Under the pieces are notes generated by a model. The model searched no databases and was not told the DNA's origin. It worked only from the letters and a program-made list of their open reading frames with translations. This document shows positions 1-11,410 of a stretch of DNA of 64,000 nucleotides, piece after piece. The position numbers were made by a program, and so were the translations under genes. The stretch's first letter is position 1, and each line of letters begins with the position of its first letter. Source of the DNA: Diploptera punctata (lineage: Eukaryota > Arthropoda > Insecta > Blattodea > Blaberidae); the NCBI GenBank assembly GCA_030220185.1, contig JASPKZ010007286.1, positions 1,054,001-1,118,000 of the forward strand, in the 5' to 3' direction.

Positions 1-247
1 GATTGTTTTATTAATATTTTAGTAAATCAATATATAATTGAGATTTTTATTTAAGGGGAATTTCTTACATTGCATACTATCTTCTCACAAAGGAACATTA
101 ATAAATCCATATTGATAGATTTATATCAAATGCAACGGTTGAAACTAGTATTCGGAAGTTCTCTTATTCAAATCTTGGTCCTATCATTTTTTTAATGGTC
201 GAGGCGAAAAGGGGCTTGAAATTTCATTTCGTCGTCCATCATTAACT

Positions 248-335
248 ATAATTTCTTCTTCTTCTTCTTCTTCCTTCCAAGTATTAGGCCAAGGCCTGTT
301 ACGATCCTATAGAAAATTTTCCTACCAGCGTTTGA
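248..335 (-). mobile_element. LINE-A 3' end fragment
   Basis: The minus strand ends with the same sequence as the LINE-A copy at 17720-18330: codons for the last residues (KRW.ENFL), a stop, a short 3' UTR and a GAA tandem tail. Only about 85 bases remain, so the 5' truncation is extreme. The bases to about 540 show nothing I recognise. Confidence 0.75.
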
Positions 336-742
336 GGGAAATTCTCGTATAAGACTTGAAAGCATAATAATAGTCCCTTCGATTGGTTGCCGGCCAAAGG
401 AAGGCAAGACCAGTGATGGGACTGCCATCTTATAGCCTCTGGTCAGGCTTTTCTGGAGAAGAAAAGAAAATAAAGGAAAGAAGAAATGGAAGAAAGGAAA
501 GACTCCCTAGCCCTCGGATGCCCTAATAGCCTCGGGGCCGAAAAAACAAGAGTTAACCAAGGGAGATTAGATAGTAAAGTTAAAAAGAGTGCAAAACACA
601 AGTAAGTGGAAGAAATGTTTTGCTCAAAATATCATTAATGTTAAAAAAATCTACAAAACGAACACACACACACAGCCAACTGCGTCACAACCTCAGGAAT
701 CCAAACAAGATAGATCTGTCTATAAAGAATGAAAAAAAAAAT

Positions 743-1078
743 CAAGCGCGACAGGCCTAGAAGGTCCTTGGCCCACCAGCCGGCTGCTGGCGTCACATCC
801 ACATGTGTTAATCACAGACGTAGACGATGATCGAGCTAGTGTAGGGGTGACATGTGGTCGGCATATCGGGTCCCCAAGCCGTTATACCTGGTCTTCTCAA
901 TCTGGAGTCGCTACTTAGTGTAGCTACCCAAATGCCTCACGATGCTGAGTGGGCATCGGTCCTATACTGGCCGAAATTCTATGAGAAAATTTCTTCCCCC
1001 ACGGAGACTCGAACCAGTGTAAATCCCAAGCTCTGCATCAAGGCTTCTTGCCTTAACTAGTCGGCTACGGCGCGGGAC
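743..1078 (-). mobile_element. SINE2, near full length
   Basis: On the minus strand a tRNA-like head lies at the right end, with a box-B-like GGTTCGAGTC near 1010, followed by a body that ends in GGCCTGTCGCGC. Copies occur at 11411-11746, 28955-29118 and 53335-53612. The A-rich stretch at 731-741 is the tail. AATGAAA occurs on both sides and may be a target duplication. Confidence 0.8.
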
Positions 1079-2040
1079 AATGAAATAAGAAAACGATGAT
1101 AATAATATAACAATAAATGGATAGTTATAGATGACAATAAAAATAACTATTATTTGAAAAAACTGTGTAATAGGAACGAGTTCACTCAAATATGGGAGCC
1201 GACCAACCTTGATTGTAGTCTTTTCATACCCCCTCAATAGTAAAGGAATATATTGGATTGGAATTTCATCACCACAATAAATAATTTCATAATTCACTAA
1301 AATTTAAAATGAATTACATTTACACAAGAAACAAAATACATACACAATTTTTTTCATTCATGTTTGTACACATGCAAAGATCATAGGTTTAGACTAATTG
1401 AAAATAATAATAAATATATATCTAGAACCTAACAAATTTACGGTGTAGTTAATAATAGATATTACTTCTATCATCACTGTTAATTTCGAAATACGGTAAA
1501 CAATTATGAATGAGTCTGCTTGAGAAGGAAGAGTACTGCCGTAAGAAAGGAAATGATAGTCACGAGATGTTCTTATTTATAGTTCCCGTTTGTGCGCCGC
1601 ACTTACGTATTTATTCACAAAAATCCACTAAACGGTGGAGCCGGAAATAAACACGTGTACTTGTAAAAAGATAACATAAAATTCATGGCGAAACTCTGGT
1701 AAACCAGTCGTAGGAACAGATCAAAGGCAAACCAGTTTCTACGCTTCAAGTTCAAGATCTTTCTCTCTCTCTTCTTTTTTTAATTGTAAACTTGCTCATT
1801 AATTGGGATCATACAACAAACCATGATTTAATTCTAATTAGAAATTTAATGCGCTAATTTTTCCCATATATCGATGTCCTAAACTATTTACGTTTATAAT
1901 GTGTCAAAATAGGCAAACCAGAATATACCATTTAAACCCGGAACTGTTAGTAAACAAACAGCTTCTTTTTCTTCCTGTGGAGTGACGGTCCTGGAAATAC
2001 TAGAGCCTGCTGAATAAAGAGGTCAGCATTCGTAGGTTTT
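1079..2040. other. No recognisable feature
   Basis: About 960 bases of AT-rich DNA. I see no coding remnant, tandem repeat or similarity to other parts of the window. Confidence 0.6.
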
Positions 2041-2069
2041 TAATATCACCTATTAAAAATTTGAAAATA

Positions 2070-2450
2070 ATTTTAAGTACAGAAATGGATGTTTTAAGAA
2101 GATCAGCTGGAAAATCTAGAATGGATAGAATATGAAATAAAGAAATAAGGGAAATTATGGGTGTACAAGAGGAGCCGGACATCATAGACATCATAGAAAA
2201 TAAAAGATTGCAGTGGTATGGTCATGTCAAACGAATGCCAGAGCAAAGATTGCCAAAAATTGTTATGAAATGGATCCCAATGGAAAGGAGGAAGAGAGGA
2301 AGACCGAAGAAAACTTGGATAGAAGGGGTACAAGCAGCTATGAATATCAGAGGAATGGAGGAAGATCAATGGATGGATAGAGAGGAATGGCGTTTGGTTT
2401 CCGGACGACGGCGGCAACTGCCATGATACCGGATGATGATGATGATGATG
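2070..2450 (+). mobile_element. LINE-E 3' end, GAT tail
   Basis: The plus strand encodes the C-terminus of a non-LTR reverse transcriptase polyprotein: MDVLRRSAGKSR, then WYGHVKRM, then KRGRPKKTW, ending at a stop near 2426. A stop interrupts the frame near 2130. A (GAT)n tract at 2432-2450 is the 3' tail. The arrangement is that of LINE-C and LINE-D (9.3 and 61.3 kb) but the sequence differs. Confidence 0.85.
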
Positions 2451-2544
2451 ATAAAAATTGATATAATTAATAAAGAGAACTGTATAACATCTCACAACAC
2501 TTGAAACGTTTCATTTAATGAAATTAATAAATATCCTCAACACG

Positions 2545-2755
2545 TGTCCAACTCAGGGTCGGGTCGAGGGATGAGATGAGATGAAACCCCTTATAGAGGT
2601 CTGTGAATGACAAGGGTGCCGGCTGACCACGCCTGAAGCACCGTCAAGTCACGGGGGCAGATGAACAAAATGAAACGAAATGGATGAGATGACTATGGAG
2701 AAATGCTGGAATGAAATTGAGGCAGGAGAAAACGGGAGAAACCCCCAAACGTTTC
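2545..2755 (-). mobile_element. SINE5, head missing
   Basis: This matches the body of the SINE at 29163-29472, sharing GGGATGAGATGAGATGAAAC, a GCCGGCTGACCA block and TGGAATGGAAT-like spacing. The tRNA-like head seen in the other copy is absent. Confidence 0.6.
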
Positions 2756-2904
2756 ATTTAATACAGTACGAAAATAATTTTGTAGGCGACTGTTGATTTG
2801 TATTGCACAGTCACAGAAGTCTAGAGTACAAATTTCAATAATTGTGAAAGAATTCTAAACAATATAAAATTTCGAAGATACTGACCAAACACAATATAGA
2901 TTCA

Positions 2905-3620
2905 GATTTATTTAGCCTGGTGGAGTTAAGGCCATGTGGCCTTCTCTTCCACTCACCAGAACAAACATATATTACATCAGAATATAACTATCTCAATTAA
3001 CTCTAATATGAAATACTAAGTAAAAAATTGATCGAAAAGATAATATCTATTATATAACGATATATAGGTAATACAACCAGTTAATGTTAGTTAAAATTAA
3101 GACTAGAACCAATAATAAAATGTATACAAGCAAGACATATTAAATTGTCCCTGTCTAATGTATATAAAAACAAAGAAAAATAATGAGATATAGAAAACTA
3201 ATTTTACGATTATAAAATATTTAAAACAATATGAAATATTTGTTAATCTTAATATTACTTCATGAATAATTCAATTTATTAATTGTTAAAAGAATACTAT
3301 CAGTGAGGTGTATAAGTTAGTTTGTTATTAAATAATTCTTTAGTTTGTTTTTGAAGGATGTTACAGTTGCTCAAGTTCCTTAAAACTTGATTTTTAGAAT
3401 AAAGTAATTAAAAAAGCCAATTTTTCCAAGAGCATTATTTAATCTCTAAGTTTATAAACTCAGAATAAATATAAAATTAAAGAGCTATTTCATAAATCAT
3501 CATCTCACACCTTGGCCTCCCCCACAAATATCCTCCATTTTATATCTTTATTTACTGTCTGACATAGGGCGGAAGGGAATTCCATGTTTAGGCAAGTGAC
3601 ACCGTAAAAGATAATGAATA
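2905..3620. repeat. Unclassified interspersed repeat R1
   Basis: It begins with TTTATTTAGCCTGGTGGAG and a short palindrome (AAGGCCATGTGGCCTT) and ends near GGCGGAAGGGAATTCCATGTT. Both ends recur in the same order at 52285-53160. No reading frame supports a class. Its end, ...GATGAGGAGGGATATAAA, continues at 3816 beyond the insertion at 3632-3803. Confidence 0.6.
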
Positions 3621-3631
3621 ATACACATTGT

Positions 3632-3803
3632 AATATAATGTACGGTTAAAAACTATAATATAGTTTCCTTGTAGGTCCGTCTCCTCAACTTAAGTTCCTT
3701 TTAAAACTCTGTAGGCCTTTCGGGACTAGTCCCATCATCAGCAGAATGCATTAGGTCCGTTCTTGTTGACCCTTGTTGAAGCACCATGAATTTTACTAGT
3801 ATC
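3632..3803 (-). mobile_element. Foldback-type element fragment with 12-bp target duplication
   Basis: The 172-base insertion is bracketed by AATACACATTGT at 3620-3631 and 3804-3815, inside repeat R1. It contains the GTCCGTCTCCTCAACTT arm found in the palindrome at 32554-32725 and, in related form, at 45666-46024. Only one arm is present. A hammerhead-like core lies on its minus strand. The combination suggests a Penelope-like or related retroelement end, which is inference. Confidence 0.6.
3709..3744 (-). ncRNA. Hammerhead-ribozyme-like motif
   Basis: The minus strand reads CUGAUGA, a 5-bp helix II closing a 2-nt loop (GGGAC UA GUCCC), GAAA, then AGGCCU as a palindromic helix III and a UA cleavage-site position. 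Flanking AUUCUG and CAGAGU can form helix I of about 6 bp. One extra U lies between the GA of the core and helix II compared with the canonical hammerhead, so catalytic activity is uncertain. Confidence 0.4.
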
Positions 3804-3827
3804 AATACACATTGTGATGAGGAGGGA

Positions 3828-4285
3828 TATAAAGGACTATTTAACTCATGCCCCAAATGGGAGTCAATGACCAATCACATTTCAATGATTTCTATTTTAC
3901 AACCAATCAGAGTCGTGTTTCACCAAATATTTATCAGTGTTATAATTACCATATTAAAGAAAGCTCCTCCTTACAATATTGCGTTCCTTTGGCAATAAAT
4001 AGTATGATCTGGTTGCAGTGATAAACAAAAGAAGCAGTAGAAGCGTACCTATCGTTTCTCATTTGTTTTCAAACATCGCCGTTTACATTAAATATATAAA
4101 TATTTTAAAATAACTATAGTTAAATAATGATTTGTGAGTAAACAGCTTAATTTTATTCGTTAAATAGTCCTAACAAATGCCACTCTTGATTTCCAAATTC
4201 TCTAGATAAATTCACTCCTCACTTCGTGAGTCGTGAATTTATCGATAATTTGGAAATCACTCGTGGCATTACTTATGATAATGTG
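3828..4285 (+). repeat. Interspersed repeat R2, internally deleted
   Basis: It starts GGACTATTTAACTCATGC and ends ATCACTCGTGGCATTACTTATGATA. Longer copies lie at 22596-23306 and 51079-52136. This copy lacks about 280 internal bases after GCTCCTCCTT. Its 3' end holds an inverted repeat around TTTCCAAATT/AATTTGGAAA. No coding frame supports a class; a non-autonomous DNA element is possible. Confidence 0.65.
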
Positions 4286-4647
4286 CTGATGGGAACGAGT
4301 GTCAATATATTACTATACTTCAAAATTTGTTCTTACACACTCACTGGAATCTCCAAAACACTTTCAAAGATGGTGTCTTTACGGTAAGCATTACACCGTT
4401 CTGCACTTTAAAACTTTTTTAAAAATCTGATGGGTGATTCTAAACGGCTTTTTGTGCTGAATTCGAAAATCATCACCATTTTCTCCCATCACGTTAAGTT
4501 TTCAAAATATTCACGAATAACTAGAAATGAAATAATAGCTTTGTGAAACGTAATGAAAATTACTTTCAACAAGAATTTTTTTGTGAAGAATTAGGCCAGA
4601 ATTTATTTGCCACTAATTAATAATTACTTAATAATAATAATAATAAT

Positions 4648-5043
4648 CTTGTAAGCCCATGTTTCCCTTAACAGAGATTTAGGAGCTCTCCCCTACAGGG
4701 AAGATTTTGAACCATACTAATTTAGTTACACTTGTTTTCGTATAGATGTCATTTGAGTGGTCCGTGGTCAGCGTTCCGCCTCATACTGACATCTAGGAAA
4801 CCAAGGTAGTACTAGGACGGGAAAATTTGGTAAATTTTGCTTAAATGCCTTTTCATTCAGGCTTAAGGATGTTTTACGAGCCTGAAAATCTTCAGACTCG
4901 GGACCCACAGCTTAAAGTATCTCCCGGAGGACTTGCTCCTTGGATTTTTCCATCCTAAAAACATTCATGGACCCCGGCCGGGTTTTAACCCGCGACCCTC
5001 GGAACCAGAGGCAAGAAGCCTAACCACTAGTCCTCTGCGGCCG
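4648..5043 (-). mobile_element. SINE4, full length
   Basis: A tRNA-like head lies at the right end on the minus strand (GGACTAGTGGTTAGGC... and a box-B-like GGTTAAAACC near 4985). The unit is bracketed by identical ATAAT-type microsatellite runs at 4631-4647 and 5044-5063. These are either a long target duplication or an insertion into a pre-existing repeat. Confidence 0.65.
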
Positions 5044-5104
5044 ATAATAATAATAATAATAATGATTAATAATTATAAGCACATTCATAAACTTACCCCA
5101 ATAT

Positions 5105-6893
5105 TGCATTTCAAATTTTCTCCTCTTTGACCTTCTCGCATGTTGTTCAGAGCATGCCCTTTTTAACATCCGGCAATAGTCAGATAGGCTATTATGTTAA
5201 TACTCCACTTCCCTCGATACCTCATTTCCATTTTTTTTATTTTATGGTGAAGTCTTTCATCCTGTTCCTCACTAAAATCTCCTAAATTACCAGGGGAATT
5301 ATTTAGATAGGAATGAAGGAAATGTATTTTGACACTCATGTTGCAACCAATATGTTGCAAATTTGTAGCGTCACTTTCACTATGTTAACATAATTTGGGT
5401 CTTTTTTTATTTGCAAGGAAATTAAAAACAACATTTCTGAAAACATTCCAGGCATACTTCACTTCTGGACTCATAGTTTTCTCGAACTGACTGTCCATCA
5501 ATTTTCGAATTTGTGGGCCAACGAATACACCAGCTTTAATTGTTTCATAGGATAACAAAGGAAATGGAGCACGAAGGTACCTAAAGCACTCACTGTCTTT
5601 ATCTAGAGTTTTTACAAAATGTTTCATTAACTTTAGACTCCGATGGGCAGGACATGTTGCACGAATGGGGAAAGACTTGCATGGAAGCTTCTTGTAGGAA
5701 AGCCAGAGGGAAAACGCCCAGTTGGTAGACCAAGAATGAAGTGGGAGAATAACATTAACTACGATTTGAGGAAAGTAGATTATACAGGGAATGATTGGAA
5801 AGCATTAGCTCAGGATAGGGATATATGGAGAGCTTGTGTCCGCGCGGCCATGAACCTACAGGTTCGATAGTGCCAGTGAGTAAGTAACTTAATTTTACAT
5901 GGGGATATGGCAACAATACCTTTGAGGGATCAAAAAGAGGTTCACTTCTTGTATTTTTTTTGCCCGGTATTAAATTAGTCCTACGTGGCCACTGTTCCCT
6001 TTCCCAGTGTTCTGACCTAGCTCTGCTATCCCATTCACATAAGAAACAAGGGTATTTTGTGAAACCAGTTTGCTGACCAAGTAATAGTCCAAAAATCTTG
6101 AAATTTCCAGATGGTTTTCGTAGTGCAGTTTTTGTAACAAAAACTTTACATTTTCATATGTCTCCTTTAAAACAAAAGAGTAGGAAACAGGAATGGAAGG
6201 ACGAATGCTTCCATTAAGAAGCAAAATATCTTCAGACTTTTTTTTTAGAAGAATCTATGAAGAACCTCCACTCTTTGGAATTATAGTTTATGTTAAAACA
6301 TTTTAAGGCAGCAGGGATGTCTTGGCAATATACTAAATTTCCTTCTTCAGCAAATAAAGGGATAAGTTTCTTCTCGCGATGCTTGTACCATTAAAAATAA
6401 GTACCCTCAGCCAGTACTTAATTTTCTTTTAACAGGAGTCCAACAGTTCTGCTGATTCTTTAGGCAAATTTAAATCCCTCACTAAATAATTACGCTCACT
6501 TTGATTAAAACATCTATTATGATCAGAATTGATGATTCATCACCCACTAGTGATTCGGTTTCAGCGCTACTGGATGCTGTGTGTGTGTGACTCAGGGTGT
6601 AAGGGAACCGGAATATTAGAATCATGTGGTGCGGGCCGAATAGCAGAGGGGATGTTAGTATATACAATATCTTTCTTGTTTTTAGCATTATATCTTCTTA
6701 GTGTACAAAAATAACAATCATCTCCATGATTTGTAGGTTCCCTCCAAATCATAGGGATACAAAAGGGAATGACTTCTTTTTTCCATTTTTCCAACTCCTC
6801 AACTCTGCAACACAACTACGACACACTTCGTGAGGGCACCAAGATTTATCCTGGTCTCCTAATTTAATGCCAAAATATTGAAAGTATAAACAT
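5105..6893 (-). pseudogene. Broken member of a high-copy arthropod protein family
   Basis: Minus-strand blocks appear in protein order: a Cys/His segment (WCPHEVCRSCV, near 6840), FCIPMIWREPTNH..DCYFC (about 6740-6790), RDLNLPKESAELLD (near 6460), EWRFFIDSSKK (near 6250), SIRPSIPVSY and ETYENVKFLL (6130-6220), LMKHFVKTLDKD (near 5610) and GCNMSVKIHFLHSYL (near 5320). I recognise this order from a large uncharacterised protein family in insects and spiders, probably TE-derived; I do not recall a name or function. Several frameshifts and stops separate the blocks. LINE-B at 5634-5888 interrupts it in antisense. SINE1 at 6904 lies just upstream of the first block. Confidence 0.75.
5634..5888 (+). 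mobile_element. LINE-B 3' end inserted in the broken gene
   Basis: It encodes the last ~80 residues of the LINE-B protein (WKLLVGKPEGKRPVGRP, then NINYDLRKVDYTGNDW and RAAMNLQVR, stop at 5870) and ends in the GTGCCAGTGAGTAAGTAA tail. TAACTT occurs on both sides and may be a short target duplication. The host pseudogene runs on the opposite strand. Confidence 0.9.
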
Positions 6894-6903
6894 AATGTAA
6901 AAT

Positions 6904-7252
6904 GTCCACCGCTGTGGTCTAGAGGTAGCGTGCTGCCTTGTCAGGCAGCGGGCCCGGGTTCGATCCCCAGTCGGGACAGTTTTTCTGGGTAATGTTTTTA
7001 TCGGGGTAAGACAAATGTCAGGAAAACTTTAAGGCCCAAACGGTCCCCGAAATCATATGGCCATCACGATCATCATCATTCATATTCATCTTAGATCAAG
7101 CTTAAGATTAGAGAATCGCCCATCATATCGGGGCAACGTAACCCCGCCTTCCAGGCGCCCCAACCTCAGAGGTGGGTTACAAATACGCCATGCCAGGAGA
7201 GAACACCAGGAATGTCGAAAGACAATTTGGGGCATTTGCAAAAAAAAAAAAA
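6904..7252 (+). mobile_element. SINE1a, complete
   Basis: The tRNA-derived head (GTCCACCGCTGTGGTCTAGAG, with box-B-like GGTTCGATCC near 6957) is followed by a conserved body, a tail ending GGGGCATTTGC and a poly(A) run at 7240-7252. GTAAAAT at 6897-6903 and 7253-7259 is the target duplication. The intact boxes suggest RNA polymerase III transcription in the source copy. Confidence 0.9.
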
Positions 7253-7304
7253 GTAAAATATAAACATAATAATAGTTATATTATTTCACATTTTAAGTAA
7301 TAAA

Positions 7305-7691
7305 CGTTTTTTTTTTTGCAAATGCCCCAGGTTGTCTTTCGACATTCCTGGTGTTCTCTCCTGGCGTAACGTACTTGTAACCCACTTCTGAAGTTGGGGC
7401 GCCTGGAAGACGGGGTTACGTTGTCCCGATATGTTGGGTGATGATGAGGATAGTGCTGCGCCAGGAGAGTCCTTAATCCTAAGTTTAATCTAAGATGAAT
7501 ACGAATGATGATGATTGCGATGGCCATATGATTTCGGGGACCGTTTGGGAAAGTTTTCCTGACATTTGTCTTACAGGTGAGAAAAAAACCCCGATAAAAA
7601 CCTCACCCAGAAAAACTGTCCCGACCGGGGATCGAACCCGGGCCCGCTGCGTGACAAGGCAGCACGCTACCTCGAGACCACAGCGGTGGAC
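7305..7691 (-). mobile_element. SINE1a, complete, tail-to-tail with the previous copy
   Basis: It has the same structure as 6904-7252 but is inverted, with a poly(T) start at 7307 and the tRNA-like head ending at 7691. ATTTTAAGTAATAAA at 7290-7304 and 7692-7706 is a 15-bp target duplication, so this copy inserted independently. Confidence 0.92.
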
Positions 7692-7706
7692 ATTTTAAGT
7701 AATAAA

Positions 7707-8149
7707 GTTGAAATTATAAACTGTTGGGCCTTTCTAACAAATGGTAAGCACACTGTGATATTACTACAGTACCTACATTACGAAAAATATTAAAAATGTA
7801 AAATTTTGAATTGTTAAAATTTCTGACGTGGTACGCAAAAACGAATTTTATTTTTGCAATCAATGTGAAATTTCGATTCAGAAACGCCCATTTATTAAAA
7901 AAAGAACAAAATCCATGCAGAACGGTGTTATCCTCTACGCTACTGAAAATCAAATAACAGAGAAACTAATTTCAACATCTTACATGCCCTACCAGTATTG
8001 TTGAACGTATTATAATCCTTCAGATAAATTGGAAATCACTCATGGCATTACCCATAAAAATTTATTTAATATTTTACGCTTTACATTTTTTAATGATCCG
8101 TAAATTTAGCTCTCGAAACCCATGACTATATTCCACATCCAAATGAAGG
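7707..8149. other. Mostly unrecognised; short R2 end
   Basis: No coding remnant is convincing. Bases about 8027-8053 (ATAAATTGGAAATCACTCATGGCATTAC) match the 3' end of repeat R2. Confidence 0.5.
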
Positions 8150-8157
8150 CTAATTAC

Positions 8158-9006
8158 TAGGGCAAGGCATTTAATGATTTTGCATCTTTTTCTTATGAAG
8201 ATTGAAACATTGCTTGCATATATGAAAATGTATGACATTAAAACACTTTTCCGGAAGGTTGTGACATTTGTATTTGATTTGAGATTTTTATTATAATTCA
8301 GTATTTTTCCCTGTCAATACAATTTCTTGGAATAAATAGATGTTTTGCTAACTACCTACCCCTATTTTCAAGGAATGTGCTTAATGGACTTGCACACACT
8401 CCCATTGTTATGCTGTTAAGTGAGGTGGTTGGTTGTTTCTAGCCATCTGTATGAAAAGGTTAAGAGCAAAATGCCTAAAGTAAAGGAAACTGATAGTGTT
8501 AAATTAAAGGCTTTTTTTTTTTTCAAAATATGGAGAAAATATTTTTTCGACGGATGGTCGTATTTTATTCTGCAAGATTTGCGATGTGAGAGTGACTGCT
8601 GAAAAAAGTAGAGAGGAGCTTTTCCATTTATAAGTCAGTACTAGCAGGCAATAGACAATCATTTATGTTTGAAAATACACTGCCAAGTTTTGATTGTTAA
8701 CTGCAATTCAAAATTGTTGTAAAAGTGCACTGTGTAATTGAAATGGATTTTCTGCAATAAAAGGTACTGTAATATGTATTTTTAATACTTTTCTTTTAAT
8801 ATTTTGATGTCACGTTAAATTTTATATAATTCAGTAATCAAATGAGTAATTAATCTAATAAATAGTATTTTTTATTGGTAATTCTTAACTTGTTATTAGT
8901 AATTTTTTTTAAATTTTATTGGTCATTTTGTATATTTTTTAGGGTCATAAACGCATTTTTTCTTTTATTTTTTACCAATTTATGGGTCATTAAATGCCTT
9001 GCCCTA
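8158..9006 (+). mobile_element. hAT-like element with BED-finger remnant
   Basis: The inverted termini are TAGGGCAAGGCATTTAATGA and its complement. The flanks are CTAATTAC (8150-8157) and CTAATTGG (9007-9014), an 8-bp duplication with two changes that fits hAT. The interior includes the start of a transposase (see 8471) but most of it is deleted. A shorter derivative is at 15146-15852. Confidence 0.8.
8471..8640 (+). pseudogene. hAT transposase N-terminus, BED/CGGBP1-like
   Basis: It begins MPKVKETDSVKLKAF and, after a frameshift in the T run, continues with residues resembling YGENIFSTDGRIFYC, then a Cys-containing segment and TAEKSREE. This is the start of a BED-type zinc-finger hAT transposase related to CGG-repeat-binding proteins. 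It breaks off after about 55 residues. A plausible C-terminus of the same transposase type is in the hAT at 46.5-49.0 kb. Confidence 0.6.
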
Positions 9007-9334
9007 CTAATTGGTGATTTCGAATTTTTAAACTGTTCAGAAATGTCGTAAAAATAAAGGAAAATGCAATTAAAATGAAAGTTTTAGCCTTTGTTAAGAC
9101 AAATGTTATCTCGATATGGAAAGCGGTTTCTAAAATCTCTCAAGTGAATCCAATGAAGACATCCGTACATACAAGAAGCAGGAAATTTTACGTAACCTTA
9201 ATGTTGTTAAGTAGAAGCTGATAGGAAGTCAAATAACAGCTTCATTATAATAACATGGGCTTATCAAGTCTAAAATTTCTCTTCCAATATTAATTTTATT
9301 CAAGCTGTAGTCCTAGATGTAGGTAATATGCAAT

Positions 9335-10155
9335 CCTAACTTACTTACTTTTGAGGGCCTCTCCACTTTTCAGCGGTTACCCTGTATTCCCATTCGCCAT
9401 TCTTGCCGATCACGCCATTCATCCTCCTCCAGACCTCGGTCGTTCATCAATCTATGGATCTCTCCTCTCCAAGTTGTTCTTGGCCTGCCCCGTTTCCTTC
9501 TACCAGAAGGTGACCATTCCAAAAGAGTTTTGGGCCACCTATCATCCTCCATTCTCCTGACATGGCCATACCACTGAAGAACTCGTCTTTCGATCCTTTC
9601 CACCACTGTCTCCTCCATATCATCTGCCTCACTTCTTCATTTCTTCTTCTTTCCAATCTGGACACCCTGGCACTGCGTCTTATTCCATCCATCTCCACTG
9701 CCAAGATCTTAGTCTTTGTCCCTCTACCAAAGTCCATCCCTCAGCACCATAAGTCATTATGCTTTCCACAACAGACTTCAAAATCCTCTTCTTCGTGTGG
9801 TTTGACATGGTCCTACTCCACAGTACTCCATTCAACATTTTTATGGCTCTTCGTGCTTGTACTAACCTGCTATCTACTTCAGCTTTACAACTCCCTGATT
9901 CATCATTAAGTGATCCCAAATATTTAAATTTTTTAACGGCTCTAATAATTCCTTGGGATAGGGATATATCTCGTCCACTTCCTCCTACTATAAGATATTC
10001 AGTTTTTTCCATGTTTACTGTTCATCCTCCTATTTGAAAATCACTTAGAAGTTTTCTCATCATGTATTTCACATCCTCACGACTCTGAGCTATCAACACT
10101 TGATCATCTGCAAATAATAAGATGCAATCCACGAACCCTATAATCGAGCTCAATA
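9335..10155 (-). mobile_element. LINE-D, partial RT domain to 3' end
   Basis: The minus strand reads LLFADDQVLIAQ (RT catalytic FADD box, near 10115), KFKYLGSL, SIMTYGAEGWTL, RRSARVSRLERRR, WYGHVRRMEDDRWP and RGRPRTTW across at least three frames, with a stop near 10025. The tail is AAGTAAGTAAG near 9340. It is 5'-truncated in the RT domain and cannot be autonomous. Confidence 0.88.
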
Positions 10156-10355
10156 GCACCTACCGAACAGTTGCAACTGTTCTGCCCAAGTTAGGCTGCC
10201 TGTATATTTTCATCAGCCTATGTTACATCTCCAGGTTAAAAAAAAAAGTATAACATTTCAGACACCATTCTAGTTTTAATATTTAATATACAATAAACAA
10301 ATATTATGCTTTATTTCAAAGTATACTACAATATAGTATAATATGTTGGAGTAAT

Positions 10356-10837
10356 TTGGATTTACCAGAGAGAATTGTGAAATTCAACAAATCAATGGGA
10401 ATCATTAATAGAGTTTTAAAACCTTCAATAGTGCAAAAATCAACCCGTCCTCGTATTTATCAAATAATGGCTCGACCAGTTCTATGTTATGGAAGTGTAG
10501 CGTGGACTGTAAGGACAAGAGATGAAAGCAGACTAACAGCTTGTGAGATGAAGTTAATGCGCCGAACAGCTGGCTACACCAAATTGAATCGAAAGAAAAA
10601 TGTAGAAATCCTTCAAGAACTTAATGTGTCACCAATACTGGACTACATCTCCAGATATCAGCTAAACTGGAAGGAACATGTCTCAAGAATGGCTAGATCC
10701 AGGATCCCCAAGGCAATAATGAACTACTGTCCAAATGGGAAACGGCCACTTGGTCGACCTATGAAAAGATGGCACGAAAACCGCTTTCTCAAGCCGTAAC
10801 AGTTCTTCTAGGACTAAAACCTGGCAGGATTATGATG
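10356..10837 (+). mobile_element. LINE-A copy with 13-bp target duplication
   Basis: An uninterrupted frame runs from 10356 to 10799: MGIINRVLKPSIVQK, LCYGSVAWTV, LMRRTAGYTKLNRK, RPLGRPMKRW. ATGTTGGAGTAAT at 10343-10355 and 10838-10850 brackets the element exactly. The 3' end holds ATGATG. Only the C-terminal region after the RT is kept. Confidence 0.92.
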
Positions 10838-11001
10838 ATGTTGGAGTAATACCTACAAAATACACTCTGACCATTACAAATGACGCAAAAAAAATTATAA
10901 TGAATAAACCATTAGATTTTCCGACAAAGTTACTGTTAGATATGTTTAAGGTCTTAAATACAGAACAACTATTTTACATAATAATAATAATTATTATTAT
11001 T

Positions 11002-11384
11002 CTTAGGAAAATTTTTGGACCAAAGAGAGATGAACAGACAGGTGAATGGAGAAGACTACATAACAATGAACTACATGGTCTTTATAGGAAGCCAGATATA
11101 GTAAGAACAGTTAAGTCTCGTAGACTGCGATGGGCAGGAGATGTTGCGCGTATGGGGAATGAAATATGTGCATGGAAGCTTCTTGTAGGAAAGCCAGAGG
11201 GAAAACGCCCAGTTGGTAGACCAAGAATGAGGTGGGAGAAGAACATTAACTATGATTTGAGGGAAGTAGATTATACAGGGAATGATTGGAAAGCATTAGC
11301 TCAGGATAGGGATGTATGGAGAGCTTATGTCCGCGCGGCCATGAACCTTCGGGTTCGATAGTGCCAGTGAGTTAGTTAGTTAGT
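11002..11384 (+). mobile_element. LINE-B 3' third in a microsatellite
   Basis: It encodes KIFGPKRDEQTGEWRR through RAAMNLRVR and ends with GTTAGTTAGTTAGTT. Identical 23-base AAT/ATT repeats at 10979-11001 and 11385-11407 flank it. The match may be the target duplication or partly the microsatellite itself. Confidence 0.9.
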
Positions 11385-11410
11385 TAATAATAATAATTAT
11401 TATTATTTCA

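Noticed and set aside
2103..2495. 130-codon minus frame with a His run
   Set aside because: The His run is the complement of the (GAT)n tail of LINE-E; the real coding strand is plus.
9351..10037. Plus-strand frames of 69-115 codons
   Set aside because: They are antisense shadows of the minus-strand LINE-D; the minus frames carry FADD, YGAEGW and GRPRTTW motifs.
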